Shown one piece after another: positions 24,424 through 32,263 of a stretch of DNA of 64,000 nt. The position numbers and the translations under genes were made by a program. Positions within the stretch are counted from its first letter, which is position 1, and each line of letters opens with the position of its first letter. Source of the DNA: Scrofimicrobium canadense (GTDB lineage Bacteria; Actinomycetota; Actinomycetes; Actinomycetales; Actinomycetaceae); contig NZ_VULO01000007.1 of NCBI RefSeq assembly GCF_009696615.1, forward strand, positions 1 through 64,000, written 5' to 3'. Under the pieces are notes generated by a model that was not told where the DNA came from, did not search any database, and was given only the letters and a program-made list of their open reading frames with translations.

Positions 24424-26351
24424 TGTCTTTTGCGGAGCTCATCGAAGTTGCCAATGCCTACGGTAGGGATGAAACCTACTCACGCGCTGGGGGTGGAAAC
24501 GCCTCTATCAAAGAAGACGGAATCCTCTATATCAAGCCATCTGGCGTTCCCCTAGCGACACTCACGGAAGAAGACCTAGTACCGCTACGTATGGATGTTC
24601 TTCTCGACGCGCTTCACAGTGACGCCCCCGTCGAAGGTGATCCGGTGAGGGTGGCGGCGCAGCGAGCTTTGGTTCGTGACACTGGAAGGCGACCGTCGGT
24701 TGAGATTCTCTTCCATGCACTCATTCCCCAAAAACTGGTTTTGCACACACATCCGGTTGTAGCCAATGCCCTCACCTGCAATGAGAATGCAGAAGAGTTG
24801 ATTGGGGAGCTCCTCGGCGACCAGGCAATTTTTGTTCCCTATACCGACCCGGGTGTTCCGTTGGCTCGCAAGGTGGAGGAAGTGCGCACCGCCTTCGAGA
24901 AACGAACTGGCAAACCCTCTCCTGGCATAACTCTGCTGGGTAACCACGGCATCATCATTGCTGGCGACACTGCTGAAGAGATTCATTCCCTATCCCGTAC
25001 TCTCACCACCGCAGTGCAGACGGCTATCGATGCCGCTCCTGCTGCACAGGTCCCCAGTCTTGACGCCGAAGAATACCGTCGCGTAGTTACGCACGTGTCT
25101 CCTGCTTTGCGTGGACTATTGCGAGACGGAAACCGTTTAGCGGTCATCACATCGGACTGTGGTGACCTAGCGCGCCAAGGAATGTTGTTGGCTGAAGGGC
25201 CATTGATTCCAGACCAAATTGTCTACGCGGGCTCAATCCCGCTGGTGCTAGAAACAAAAGGCCACGATGATTTGGTGACCTATGCGGAGCAGGCTGTAGC
25301 TCAATACCGGGAGAAGTACGGGAAGAATCCCATAATCATCGTCGTGCCCGGTGTTGCTGTGTTGGCAGCCGGTAAAGACCTGACGGCTGCGCGCACGGCT
25401 TTACTCACCTACACAGATGCAGTGCGGGTTGCTCGCGATGCCAATCGTCTCGGCGCGGTCCGAGTCATGAATCAACGCGAGCGAGGGTTCATTGAGAACT
25501 GGGAAGCTGAATCGTATCGCAAAAAGATTGCTGCCGGACACAGCGGCGGACGCCTCGACGGGAAAGTCGTTGTCGTTACAGGCGCTGCCCAAGGATTCGG
25601 GCTAGGCATCGCCCAAGAATTGGCGAAAGAAGGGGCGCACCTGGTTTTGGGCGATCTGAATCTTGCTCAAGCACAAGTCGAAGCTGAAAAGCTCGGTGGC
25701 AGGGCGTTAGAAGTTAACGTGTCGGATGAGCACTCCACCAAAGATTTTGTTGCCCAGATCTGCGAAATATACGGTGGGGCGGATGTGTTCATCTCCAACG
25801 CGGGAGTGCTACGCGCCGGATCTGTTATGACCCAGCCGGTTGCCGACTTCGACTTGGTAACGGCAGTTAATTACAAAGGATATTTCCTGTGCGTGCAGGC
25901 GATTGCCCCCACCATGGCTATCCAGCACCGAACTGCGCCCGACGTGTGGTTTGACATTATCGAAATCAACTCTAAATCTGGTCTTGAAGGGTCAAAACGC
26001 AATTTTGCATATGCGGGATCCAAATTTGGCGGTATAGGCCTCACACAGTCCTTCGCACTTGAACTTGTCGAAGACGGTATCAAAGTCAATGCAATCTGCC
26101 CAGGGAACTATTTAGACGGCCCTCTGTGGATGGATCCAGAACGTGGCCTCTTCGTTCAATACCTTGAAGCAGGTAAAGTGCCCGGTGCCAAAACTATTGA
26201 CGACGTGCGCGAATTCTACGAGGCGAAAGTCCCCATGCGTCGCGGATGCGTTCCCGCTGATTTGGCGACCGCCATCTACTACATTGTTGAACAGACATAT
26301 GAGACAGGCCAGGCAGTCCCCGTGACCGGCGGCCAGAATATGCTCAGCTAA
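24423..26351 (+). CDS. rhaD: rhamnulose-1-phosphate aldolase / short-chain dehydrogenase fusion
   Basis: A 642-residue two-domain enzyme. Residues 1-370 form a class II (zinc) aldolase: RAGGGNASIKEDGILYIKPS near the N-terminus, metal His in LVLHTHPVVANAL, and TLLGNHGIIIAGDTAEE. Residues 380-642 form a short-chain dehydrogenase with VVVTGAAQGFGLGIAQELAK (NAD site), ISNAGVLRAGS, and Tyr/Lys of the active site in FAYAGSKFGG. Similar fusions (RhaD of Rhizobium, RhaEW of Bacillus and Chloroflexus) cleave L-rhamnulose 1-phosphate to DHAP and L-lactaldehyde and oxidise the latter. That assignment is by family and neighbours. Its start codon overlaps the stop of the PHP gene. Confidence 0.85.
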   Translation: MSFAELIEVANAYGRDETYSRAGGGNASIKEDGILYIKPSGVPLATLTEEDLVPLRMDVLLDALHSDAPVEGDPVRVAAQRALVRDTGRRPSVEILFHALIPQKLVLHTHPVVANALTCNENAEELIGELLGDQAIFVPYTDPGVPLARKVEEVRTAFEKRTGKPSPGITLLGNHGIIIAGDTAEEIHSLSRTLTTAVQTAIDAAPAAQVPSLDAEEYRRVVTHVSPALRGLLRDGNRLAVITSDCGDLARQGMLLAEGPLIPDQIVYAGSIPLVLETKGHDDLVTYAEQAVAQYREKYGKNPIIIVVPGVAVLAAGKDLTAARTALLTYTDAVRVARDANRLGAVRVMNQRERGFIENWEAESYRKKIAAGHSGGRLDGKVVVVTGAAQGFGLGIAQELAKEGAHLVLGDLNLAQAQVEAEKLGGRALEVNVSDEHSTKDFVAQICEIYGGADVFISNAGVLRAGSVMTQPVADFDLVTAVNYKGYFLCVQAIAPTMAIQHRTAPDVWFDIIEINSKSGLEGSKRNFAYAGSKFGGIGLTQSFALELVEDGIKVNAICPGNYLDGPLWMDPERGLFVQYLEAGKVPGAKTIDDVREFYEAKVPMRRGCVPADLATAIYYIVEQTYETGQAVPVTGGQNMLS

Positions 26352-26366
26352 AGGAGAGTCCAGAAA

Positions 26367-27989
26367 ATGACTGAAAAACTGCCTAAAACCCAACATGCCG
26401 TCCAGTTTACTGGCGTAAAAGAGGCTGTGGTAAATCCCGAAAAATCGGTTGATCCAGTCGGCCCAACCCAAGTCATGGTGAAAGTAGAAGCATGCGGTAT
26501 TTGCTTCTCGGACATAAAACTCATCAACGCTTTCGACAAGCATCCTCGCAAAAGTGATGTTATTGGGGGACTGAGCCCCGAACAACTGGCGGCAATCCCC
26601 TCATATAAGCCAGGTGATATGCCAGTAGTTCCTGGTCACGAGGCGGTCGGCGAGATTGTCGCGGTAGGTTCTGAGGTGAAGCATCACCAGGTTGGTGAGC
26701 GTGTCCTCATTCAAACCGACTACCGGCACCTGCCCACCGCCTCGTCAAACGCAGCTTTCGGATACACCTTTGACGGAGCGTTGGAAGAATATGCTCTCAT
26801 GGACGAGGCGGTCATTATCGACTCCGAAGGGACCCGCTTTCTTATTCCAGTAAGCGACAAACCCAGTGCATCTGCGGTTGCATTGATTGAGCCCTGGGCT
26901 TGTGTCGAGGCAGCCTATGCGTGGGATGAGCGCCAAACTCTACGTGAAGGAGGACGCCTCTTAGTTGTCCTTGACGAGGGGCGGGAAGCCAAGGGCGTCG
27001 AAGAACTGACAGCAGAATCGAAGCCCGAATGGGTAACCACCATTGGATCAGCTGACTTAGCGAACGTAGAGGGAGAAAAGTTCGACGACATTATCTACTT
27101 CGGTTCCTCCGCCGAGGTTATCGAAGCACTGGAGCATAAACTGGGATGGAACGGCATCCTTGATATTGTTCTGAACGGCGCACACGTCGATCGCAAGGTA
27201 AAGGTCGACGTGGGACGCGTCCACTACGACCTGATCCGCTATGTTGGTACTCGCGGTGACTCTGCAGTTGACGGGTATCATCGCATTCCTGCGACTCCGG
27301 AGCTGCGTCCGGGTGACATCGTGGGGATAATCGGCGCTGCAGGCCCCATGGGCCTCATGCACACAGTCCGCTCCGTTGTCTCAGGCGTTGAAGACATTAC
27401 TGTAGATGCTGTTGACGTCGATGATGCTCGCCTGGCGCGGCTAGAAGAAGTCGTTGCGCCACTAGCCATCAAACACCAGGTTGAAACAGCCTTCCAGAAT
27501 TCGAAAGAAACCCCTCTTGATAAGGGGTACACCTATGTTTCAGTGATGGTACCCGCCGCGCCCCTCGTACAACAAGCTGTTGATGTTGCTGTGCCCGGCG
27601 CGATTGTTAACGCGTTTGCTGGCTTTCCTATTGGAACCTCTGTTGAGTTGGACGTCGAAAAGATCGTCGGCGACGGCATCTACATGGTGGGAACTTCTGG
27701 TTCACGCATTGACGACATGATTGTCATGAAACAGAAAGTCGATGAGGGTCTGATTGACACCAACGTATCACTGTGGGCAGTGACGGGGATGGCTGGTGTG
27801 AAGGACGCGCTTGCGGCTGTTGAGAACCGTACCTCTGGCGGAAAGATCATGGTGTACCCACAACTCCATGACCTTGGCCTCACTACATTGGACCAGTTGC
27901 GTGAAGCTTTCCCTGTTGTTGCAGCCGAAATGACGGATGGTCTTTGGAACAGAGCTGCCGAAAAGATGCTTTTACACGAGGCGTCCTGA
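26367..27989 (+). CDS. zinc-type alcohol dehydrogenase-like protein, 540 residues
   Basis: The N-terminal part is a GroES-like medium-chain dehydrogenase domain with catalytic-zinc features: KVEACGICFSDIKLINAF (Cys about 43) and VVPGHEAVGEIVAVGSEV (His-Glu). The four-Cys structural zinc lobe is missing. Two nucleotide-binding-like stretches follow: RLLVVLDEGREAKGVEEL near 195 is weak, and GDIVGIIGAAGPMGLMHTV near 315 is a clear Rossmann motif. With 540 residues it is about 190 longer than standard enzymes because of an extra 110-residue segment before the Rossmann fold. It follows the aldolase fusion by 15 bases with AAAGGAGAG. It probably oxidises or reduces a C3 or sugar-derived alcohol; substrate unknown. 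Confidence 0.7.
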   Translation: MTEKLPKTQHAVQFTGVKEAVVNPEKSVDPVGPTQVMVKVEACGICFSDIKLINAFDKHPRKSDVIGGLSPEQLAAIPSYKPGDMPVVPGHEAVGEIVAVGSEVKHHQVGERVLIQTDYRHLPTASSNAAFGYTFDGALEEYALMDEAVIIDSEGTRFLIPVSDKPSASAVALIEPWACVEAAYAWDERQTLREGGRLLVVLDEGREAKGVEELTAESKPEWVTTIGSADLANVEGEKFDDIIYFGSSAEVIEALEHKLGWNGILDIVLNGAHVDRKVKVDVGRVHYDLIRYVGTRGDSAVDGYHRIPATPELRPGDIVGIIGAAGPMGLMHTVRSVVSGVEDITVDAVDVDDARLARLEEVVAPLAIKHQVETAFQNSKETPLDKGYTYVSVMVPAAPLVQQAVDVAVPGAIVNAFAGFPIGTSVELDVEKIVGDGIYMVGTSGSRIDDMIVMKQKVDEGLIDTNVSLWAVTGMAGVKDALAAVENRTSGGKIMVYPQLHDLGLTTLDQLREAFPVVAAEMTDGLWNRAAEKMLLHEAS

Positions 27990-28039
27990 AGTCTTCCCTG
28001 CTGCGCGTTGTTGCCTGAAACGGTGATGGCGCGCAGCCT

Positions 28040-28437
28040 CTAGGGACATATCAATGACAGTGTGGGGAAGTAGGTCTGGTAGCGGTTTTTTCTCGGGTAA
28101 GTAGGGGAATATCGAGAATTGCAGCATGAGCACCGATAAAAAAATCTGGTAAAACCCCGGTGCGGCTGCCGCCGGCTTGCCGATATTGCACGAATGCTTT
28201 TCCGGCGAGAAAAAGTGCTTCGCGTGGGGTGTCGATAAGATGCAAACCCCAGTCGTTAAGAAGGTCGTTGATGTCTTCAATACGTGGGTATCCCACGGAA
28301 AGTTCTGCAAATACTGTGTCATTAATGATGAGCTGGTGAGTATATGATGCAGATTCGAGTTGCCTCAATGACCAAGGCGACCAGTGAATGTCATCAGTGA
28401 CGACATCAAGGATAACGTTCGTGTCGACAAAGATCAT
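28040..28437 (-). pseudogene. VapC-like PIN-domain toxin, frameshifted near its C-terminus
   Basis: A PIN-domain ribonuclease toxin starting MIFVDTNVILDVVTDD. Acidic active-site residues are visible in VDTN, in DTVFAELS and in LPDFFIGAHA. As read, the frame ends LLTREKTATRPTSPHCH, unlike the family. In another frame immediately after an A6 run (T-run on the plus strand at 28086-28091), the expected end appears: RYQTYFPTLSLICP and a stop at 28040. One extra A would restore LLTREKNRYQTYFP. So either the gene has lost a base in a homopolymer or the base call is wrong. The core is otherwise intact. The partner antitoxin upstream is also broken. Confidence 0.75.
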
Positions 28438-28446
28438 GACTGTTTT

Positions 28447-28599
28447 CTATCGGGTGAGCGATAAAATCTCATCGGTGGAAAGCGCTGTCTTTAGGCTCCC
28501 CCGGCTGCGCGCAAAACGACTTGTATGTCGCTGCTGACCTGCGGGTCGCAGAACAACTTCTCCTTTTTCGTTGGCTGCAAACTCTACGCTAACACCGGG
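28447..28599 (-). pseudogene. remnant of an AbrB-type antitoxin gene upstream of vapC
   Basis: An open stretch of 50 codons reads PGVSVEFAANEKGEVVLRPA followed by a basic C-terminal part ending STDEILSLTR, which matches the second half of AbrB/MazE-fold VapB antitoxins. There is no start codon, and an in-frame TGA (28600-28602) separates it from a short piece reading TMPLAADHTK that resembles the missing front part. The stop lies nine bases before the toxin start, the usual arrangement. The antitoxin is therefore not expected to be made, in line with the damaged toxin. Confidence 0.65.
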
Positions 28600-28657
28600 T
28601 CACTTGGTATGGTCCGCAGCGAGGGGCATCGTAAAATGATGATTCCATAGAAGAAAT

Positions 28658-28704
28658 CTTTCGAGTTACTTGTGTTTGCTTCCGAAAAAGCGTAGTATCG
28701 AAAG
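28658..28704 (+). promoter_or_regulatory. promoter and inverted repeat upstream of the DeoR gene
   Basis: A -35 TTGTGT (28670-28675), 17 bases, and a -10 TAGTAT (28693-28698). An inverted pair CTTTCGA (28658-28664) and TCGAAAG (28698-28704) brackets it, each next to a GTTAC or GTAAC block. Their position suits an operator for the DeoR regulator encoded directly downstream. Confidence 0.55.
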
Positions 28705-28721
28705 TAACCAAAGGGGGTGCC

Positions 28722-29477
28722 GTGACGGCCGAACGAAGTGAACGGGAACGCTACATTCTCGACCTGCTTTCACAAGATGGATCACTATCCGTGACTGCTT
28801 TGTCCAGGGACTTAGGTGTTTCTGAGGTGACGATTCGTTCACACTTGAGGCAGTTAGAACAGCAAGGTCTTTTGGCACGAACATGGGGTGGGGCCAAGTC
28901 TGTTTCGATCCAAAATGTCCTTGACCGCGTCAAGGTGCAGGAAAAAGAAAAGGAACGCATTGCGCAGGCGGCAGCCAACCTCGTCCAAGACGATGATCGC
29001 ATCATGATTGAGGCTGGTACTACAACCGCTCTCATTGTCCGGTACCTTACGGGCAAGCGAGGCGTGCAAATCGTAACTAATTCACTGCTGGTATTGACTT
29101 ACGCACGGGCCAACCCTGATTTAGATGTGATACTTACCGGCGGGCAGTTTCACCGCGAGAGCGAGTCGCTAGTGGGGCCTGTGGCCGTGTCCTCTATTCG
29201 AAAATTCAACGCTCGACTGGCGTTTGTGGGAACTGATGGGTACACCTCTGACCGGGGGATCACCACTCAGTTTGCTGAAGGGGCCGAGGTAATCGAAGCG
29301 ATGATGGAGCGAACTGAAGAAATCTGGCTAGTTGCTGACCATACAAAATATGGACGCGCTGGTTTTGTCTCTGTCCTAGAGATGGAACAGCTCTCAGGGG
29401 TGATCGCCGATGCGGGCCTCTCCCCAGAGACAACCGAAGTGCTAAAAGCAGTGGCGCCGCGCGCGTTGATTGTATAG
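28722..29477 (+). CDS. DeoR-family transcriptional regulator
   Basis: A 251-residue DeoR-type regulator. The N-terminal winged helix reads ERYILDLLSQDGSLSVTALS then RDLGVSEVTIRSHLRQLEQQ; the sensor domain has the IMIEAGTTTALIVRYL and ILTGGQFHRESESLVGP motifs that bind phosphorylated sugars in this family. The start is GTG at 28722 with AAGGGGG five bases upstream. It lies first in a unit with the three 2-oxoacid dehydrogenase genes, 18 bases before E2, so it probably controls them, and perhaps the upstream sugar genes too, in response to a phosphorylated intermediate. Confidence 0.88.
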   Translation: MTAERSERERYILDLLSQDGSLSVTALSRDLGVSEVTIRSHLRQLEQQGLLARTWGGAKSVSIQNVLDRVKVQEKEKERIAQAAANLVQDDDRIMIEAGTTTALIVRYLTGKRGVQIVTNSLLVLTYARANPDLDVILTGGQFHRESESLVGPVAVSSIRKFNARLAFVGTDGYTSDRGITTQFAEGAEVIEAMMERTEEIWLVADHTKYGRAGFVSVLEMEQLSGVIADAGLSPETTEVLKAVAPRALIV

Positions 29478-29495
29478 AAACGTAAAGGAAAAAAT

Positions 29496-30875
29496 ATGTC
29501 TGAAGTTGTGGTGATGCCTGCTGCCGGAAACTCGGTAGAGTCATGCCTCCTTAGTGAGTGGATGGTCAAGGCGGGTGACACTGTCGATGAAAACACCATC
29601 ATCGCTGCGATCGAAACAGATAAGTCCAGTATGGAAGTTCCGGCAGGGGTATCGGGAACCGTTTTGGCGCTATTGGTGGAAGAGGGCGATGACGTACCTG
29701 TAAAGGAACCAATCCTTGTCGTGGGTGAGGCTGGGGAAGAAGTTGACCCGTCACTGCTTTCAGGCGCAGCTGATGAACCTTCTGAGGAGGCCCCAACCTC
29801 GTCCACACCCTCCTCCTCACATCCAGGTGCTGGTTCTGTGAGTGTCACGGATGACGATGACGCGCATATAAGCGGTACCCGGCAAGAGGGAGGGGACAGT
29901 CCAACCTCGCCAAGGGCACGAAATCTGGCAGTTTCTCACGGCATTGCAGCCGACGCACTGGCCGGAAGTGGACCAAAAGGTCGCGTCATTGAACGGGATG
30001 TCAGAGCAGCTATTGCCGCCGGTCCCGGACTCACGCGCGCAGCGAGAGCCAGTGCAGAAGGTTTTGTTCCAGGAACTGCTGGAAGCGGGATTGGGGGAAG
30101 AGTAACCCGTGCGGATCTGATCGAGGGAGCCTCACAAACAGTCGCCGCGCCAGCAGTCACTCAACCAGGATTCCCAGGCAACTATACGGACCAGCCCCTC
30201 AAGGGCGTGCGCAAGGTGATTGCTCAGCGGATGATGAGCTCGCTTGAGAACGCAGCGCAGCTAACCCTCACCGCTACGGCTCCAGCCGATGGATTGTTGG
30301 CGTTGCGGAAGAAGCTGAAAAATGCTCCAGAATCTATGGGGCTCAATGCCGTTACTATCGGCGATCTGGTCGGCTACGCTGTCGCAAAAACTCTTACGCG
30401 TCACCCGATGGTCAATGCGCATCTGACCGATGGTGTTATTCGTTCTTTCGACAGTGTGCATCTTGGCGTTGCCGTAGACACGCCCCGAGGACTGCTAGTC
30501 CCCACTGTTCAGTTTGCCGAGGCGATGACACTCAAGCAATTCTCAGACACTTCGAAGACAGTAGCGCACGCGGCAATCGACGGGTCAATCAGTCCTGACC
30601 TACTTGGTGGCGGCACGTTCACGGTATCTAACCTAGGGTCCTTTGGAATCGAGTCCTTCACCCCAGTTCTCAATGAGCCGCAAGCAGGAATCCTTGGGGT
30701 TGGCACCATTACACCGCGTGCTAAAGCACTCCCCGATGGCGGTGTTGGGATTGAAAATCGCCTGTGGTTGTCTCTGACCATGGACCACCAAGTCTATGAC
30801 GGGGCAGATGGGGCGCGCTTCCTCAAAGACCTGGTGGAAGCAATTGCCAATATCGAACTGACAGTGATGGGCTGA
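29496..30875 (+). CDS. 2-oxoacid dehydrogenase E2 (dihydrolipoamide acyltransferase)
   Basis: A 459-residue acyltransferase. One lipoyl domain occupies residues 1-75, with the lipoylated Lys in ETDKSSMEV (K43). An acidic, Ser/Pro-rich linker follows, then a peripheral-subunit-binding domain at about 131-166 (SPRARNLAVSHGIAADALAG, GPKGRVIERDV) and a second, degraded copy at about 172-206. The catalytic domain runs from about 215 to the end with DHQVYDG (His431, Asp435). It transfers the acyl group from E1 to CoA. AAAGGA precedes the ATG. The doubled binding domain is unusual and might tune binding of E1 and E3. Confidence 0.88.
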   Translation: MSEVVVMPAAGNSVESCLLSEWMVKAGDTVDENTIIAAIETDKSSMEVPAGVSGTVLALLVEEGDDVPVKEPILVVGEAGEEVDPSLLSGAADEPSEEAPTSSTPSSSHPGAGSVSVTDDDDAHISGTRQEGGDSPTSPRARNLAVSHGIAADALAGSGPKGRVIERDVRAAIAAGPGLTRAARASAEGFVPGTAGSGIGGRVTRADLIEGASQTVAAPAVTQPGFPGNYTDQPLKGVRKVIAQRMMSSLENAAQLTLTATAPADGLLALRKKLKNAPESMGLNAVTIGDLVGYAVAKTLTRHPMVNAHLTDGVIRSFDSVHLGVAVDTPRGLLVPTVQFAEAMTLKQFSDTSKTVAHAAIDGSISPDLLGGGTFTVSNLGSFGIESFTPVLNEPQAGILGVGTITPRAKALPDGGVGIENRLWLSLTMDHQVYDGADGARFLKDLVEAIANIELTVMG

Positions 30876-30877
30876 AA

Positions 30878-32248
30878 ATGAGCGACTATGACGTCATTAT
30901 CATCGGTGGCGGCCCAGGAGGATACCTGGCTGCCGAGCGCTTAGGTCATGCGGGTAAAAAAGTGTTACTCGCCGAAAAAGAATCACTTGGCGGAACCTGC
31001 CTCAACGTCGGATGCATACCAACGAAGAGCCTCCTCAACTCTGCAAAACTCTACGTTCACGCTAAAGAAGCATCCCAGTTTGGTGTTGATGCTACCGGAG
31101 TCAGCTATGACTGGGATCGTGTGCAAGGATGGAAAGCCGACGTAGTGAAGACACTGGTCGGTGGCGTGGGAGCCGCTGAAAAACGCGCGGGTGTTGAGGT
31201 AGTGAAAGCTCATGCCAACCTCGTCAAACCCGGTATCGTCGAGGTAGATGGTGCTCAGAAAACTGCGGATCACATCATTATCGCGACCGGATCTGAACCA
31301 GTGATGCCCCCGATTCCTGGTGCCAAGGACAACCCGGCGGTGGTTGATTCGACGGGCTTACTCGCAGTGGAAAAAGTGCCTGAGCGTCTGGCCGTCATCG
31401 GTGGAGGCGTGATCGGCGTCGAATTCGCTAGCCTCTTTGCAGCCTTTGGCTCACAAGTGGAAGTCATAGAAATGCTTCCAGAAATCGTCCCATTCATGGA
31501 CGACGACTTGGCAGCGCAGCTACGAAAAGGTATCAAAGGCGTCGATTTCCATCTAGGGTGCAAGGTTACCGCTATCGAGGGTGGAACCGTTATCTATGAA
31601 GACCCTCAAGGTACTGTGCAGCGGGCCGAAGCCGATGCGGTCCTCATGGCTGTGGGACGCAGACCCCTTGTCAATGGCTGGGGGGCAGAACAGTCCGGAC
31701 TTGACTTCACTTCGCGCGGCATCAAGGTCAACGACATTATGCAAACCAACCTTCCGAATGTATGGGCTGTTGGCGACGTGACTGGGCGCAGCCTATTGGC
31801 CCATGCCGCCTACCGGATGGCGGACATTGTTGCGGCGCATATCCTCAATCCCGCCGGAGCCTCCTCGTCAGGAGAAATATTCCGCGACAATACCGTCCCG
31901 TGGGCGGTCTACTCAATGCCGGAGGCAGCAGGAGTGGGACTCACCGAGGCGAAGGCAAAGGAACAAGGATATGCGGTGGTCACGGCAACTGTTCCTCTTC
32001 TGCTTTCAGGCAGGTTTATTGCAGAAAACGGACTCAAAGCTCCTGGGGCGGTCAAGCTAATCGCCGATGCGGACAGCCGCGTTATCCTCGGCATCCACAT
32101 GTTAGGACCCTACGCGCCCGAGACCATTTGGGGGGCCGCGACCGTCCTCGAATCCGAATTCACAGTGGAAGACCTGCGTCAAGTGGTCTTCCCTCACCCG
32201 ACAGTATCTGAAGGAATCCGTGAGGCCGCCTGGGCCGTCCGGGACTGA
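30878..32248 (+). CDS. lpdA: dihydrolipoamide dehydrogenase (E3)
   Basis: A 456-residue flavoprotein disulfide reductase. The FAD site is DVIIIGGGPGGYLAAERLG, the redox-active pair is in GGTCLNVGCIPTKS (Cys41, Cys46), the NAD site is AVIGGGVIGVEFASLFAAFG, and the C-terminal active-site His-Glu is in FPHPTVSEGIREA. It reoxidises the lipoyl group of the E2 encoded two bases upstream. A dedicated E3 inside the operon shows that the complex is self-contained. Confidence 0.92.
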   Translation: MSDYDVIIIGGGPGGYLAAERLGHAGKKVLLAEKESLGGTCLNVGCIPTKSLLNSAKLYVHAKEASQFGVDATGVSYDWDRVQGWKADVVKTLVGGVGAAEKRAGVEVVKAHANLVKPGIVEVDGAQKTADHIIIATGSEPVMPPIPGAKDNPAVVDSTGLLAVEKVPERLAVIGGGVIGVEFASLFAAFGSQVEVIEMLPEIVPFMDDDLAAQLRKGIKGVDFHLGCKVTAIEGGTVIYEDPQGTVQRAEADAVLMAVGRRPLVNGWGAEQSGLDFTSRGIKVNDIMQTNLPNVWAVGDVTGRSLLAHAAYRMADIVAAHILNPAGASSSGEIFRDNTVPWAVYSMPEAAGVGLTEAKAKEQGYAVVTATVPLLLSGRFIAENGLKAPGAVKLIADADSRVILGIHMLGPYAPETIWGAATVLESEFTVEDLRQVVFPHPTVSEGIREAAWAVRD

Positions 32249-32263
32249 AAAGAGTAAGGAAAC

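Noticed and set aside
27972-28322. 116-codon minus-strand frame overlapping the VapC-like gene
   Set aside because: It is in a different frame from both the toxin and its displaced C-terminal end; no family resemblance.
31762-32211. 149-codon plus-strand frame inside the E3 gene
   Set aside because: Out-of-frame shadow of the dihydrolipoamide dehydrogenase.
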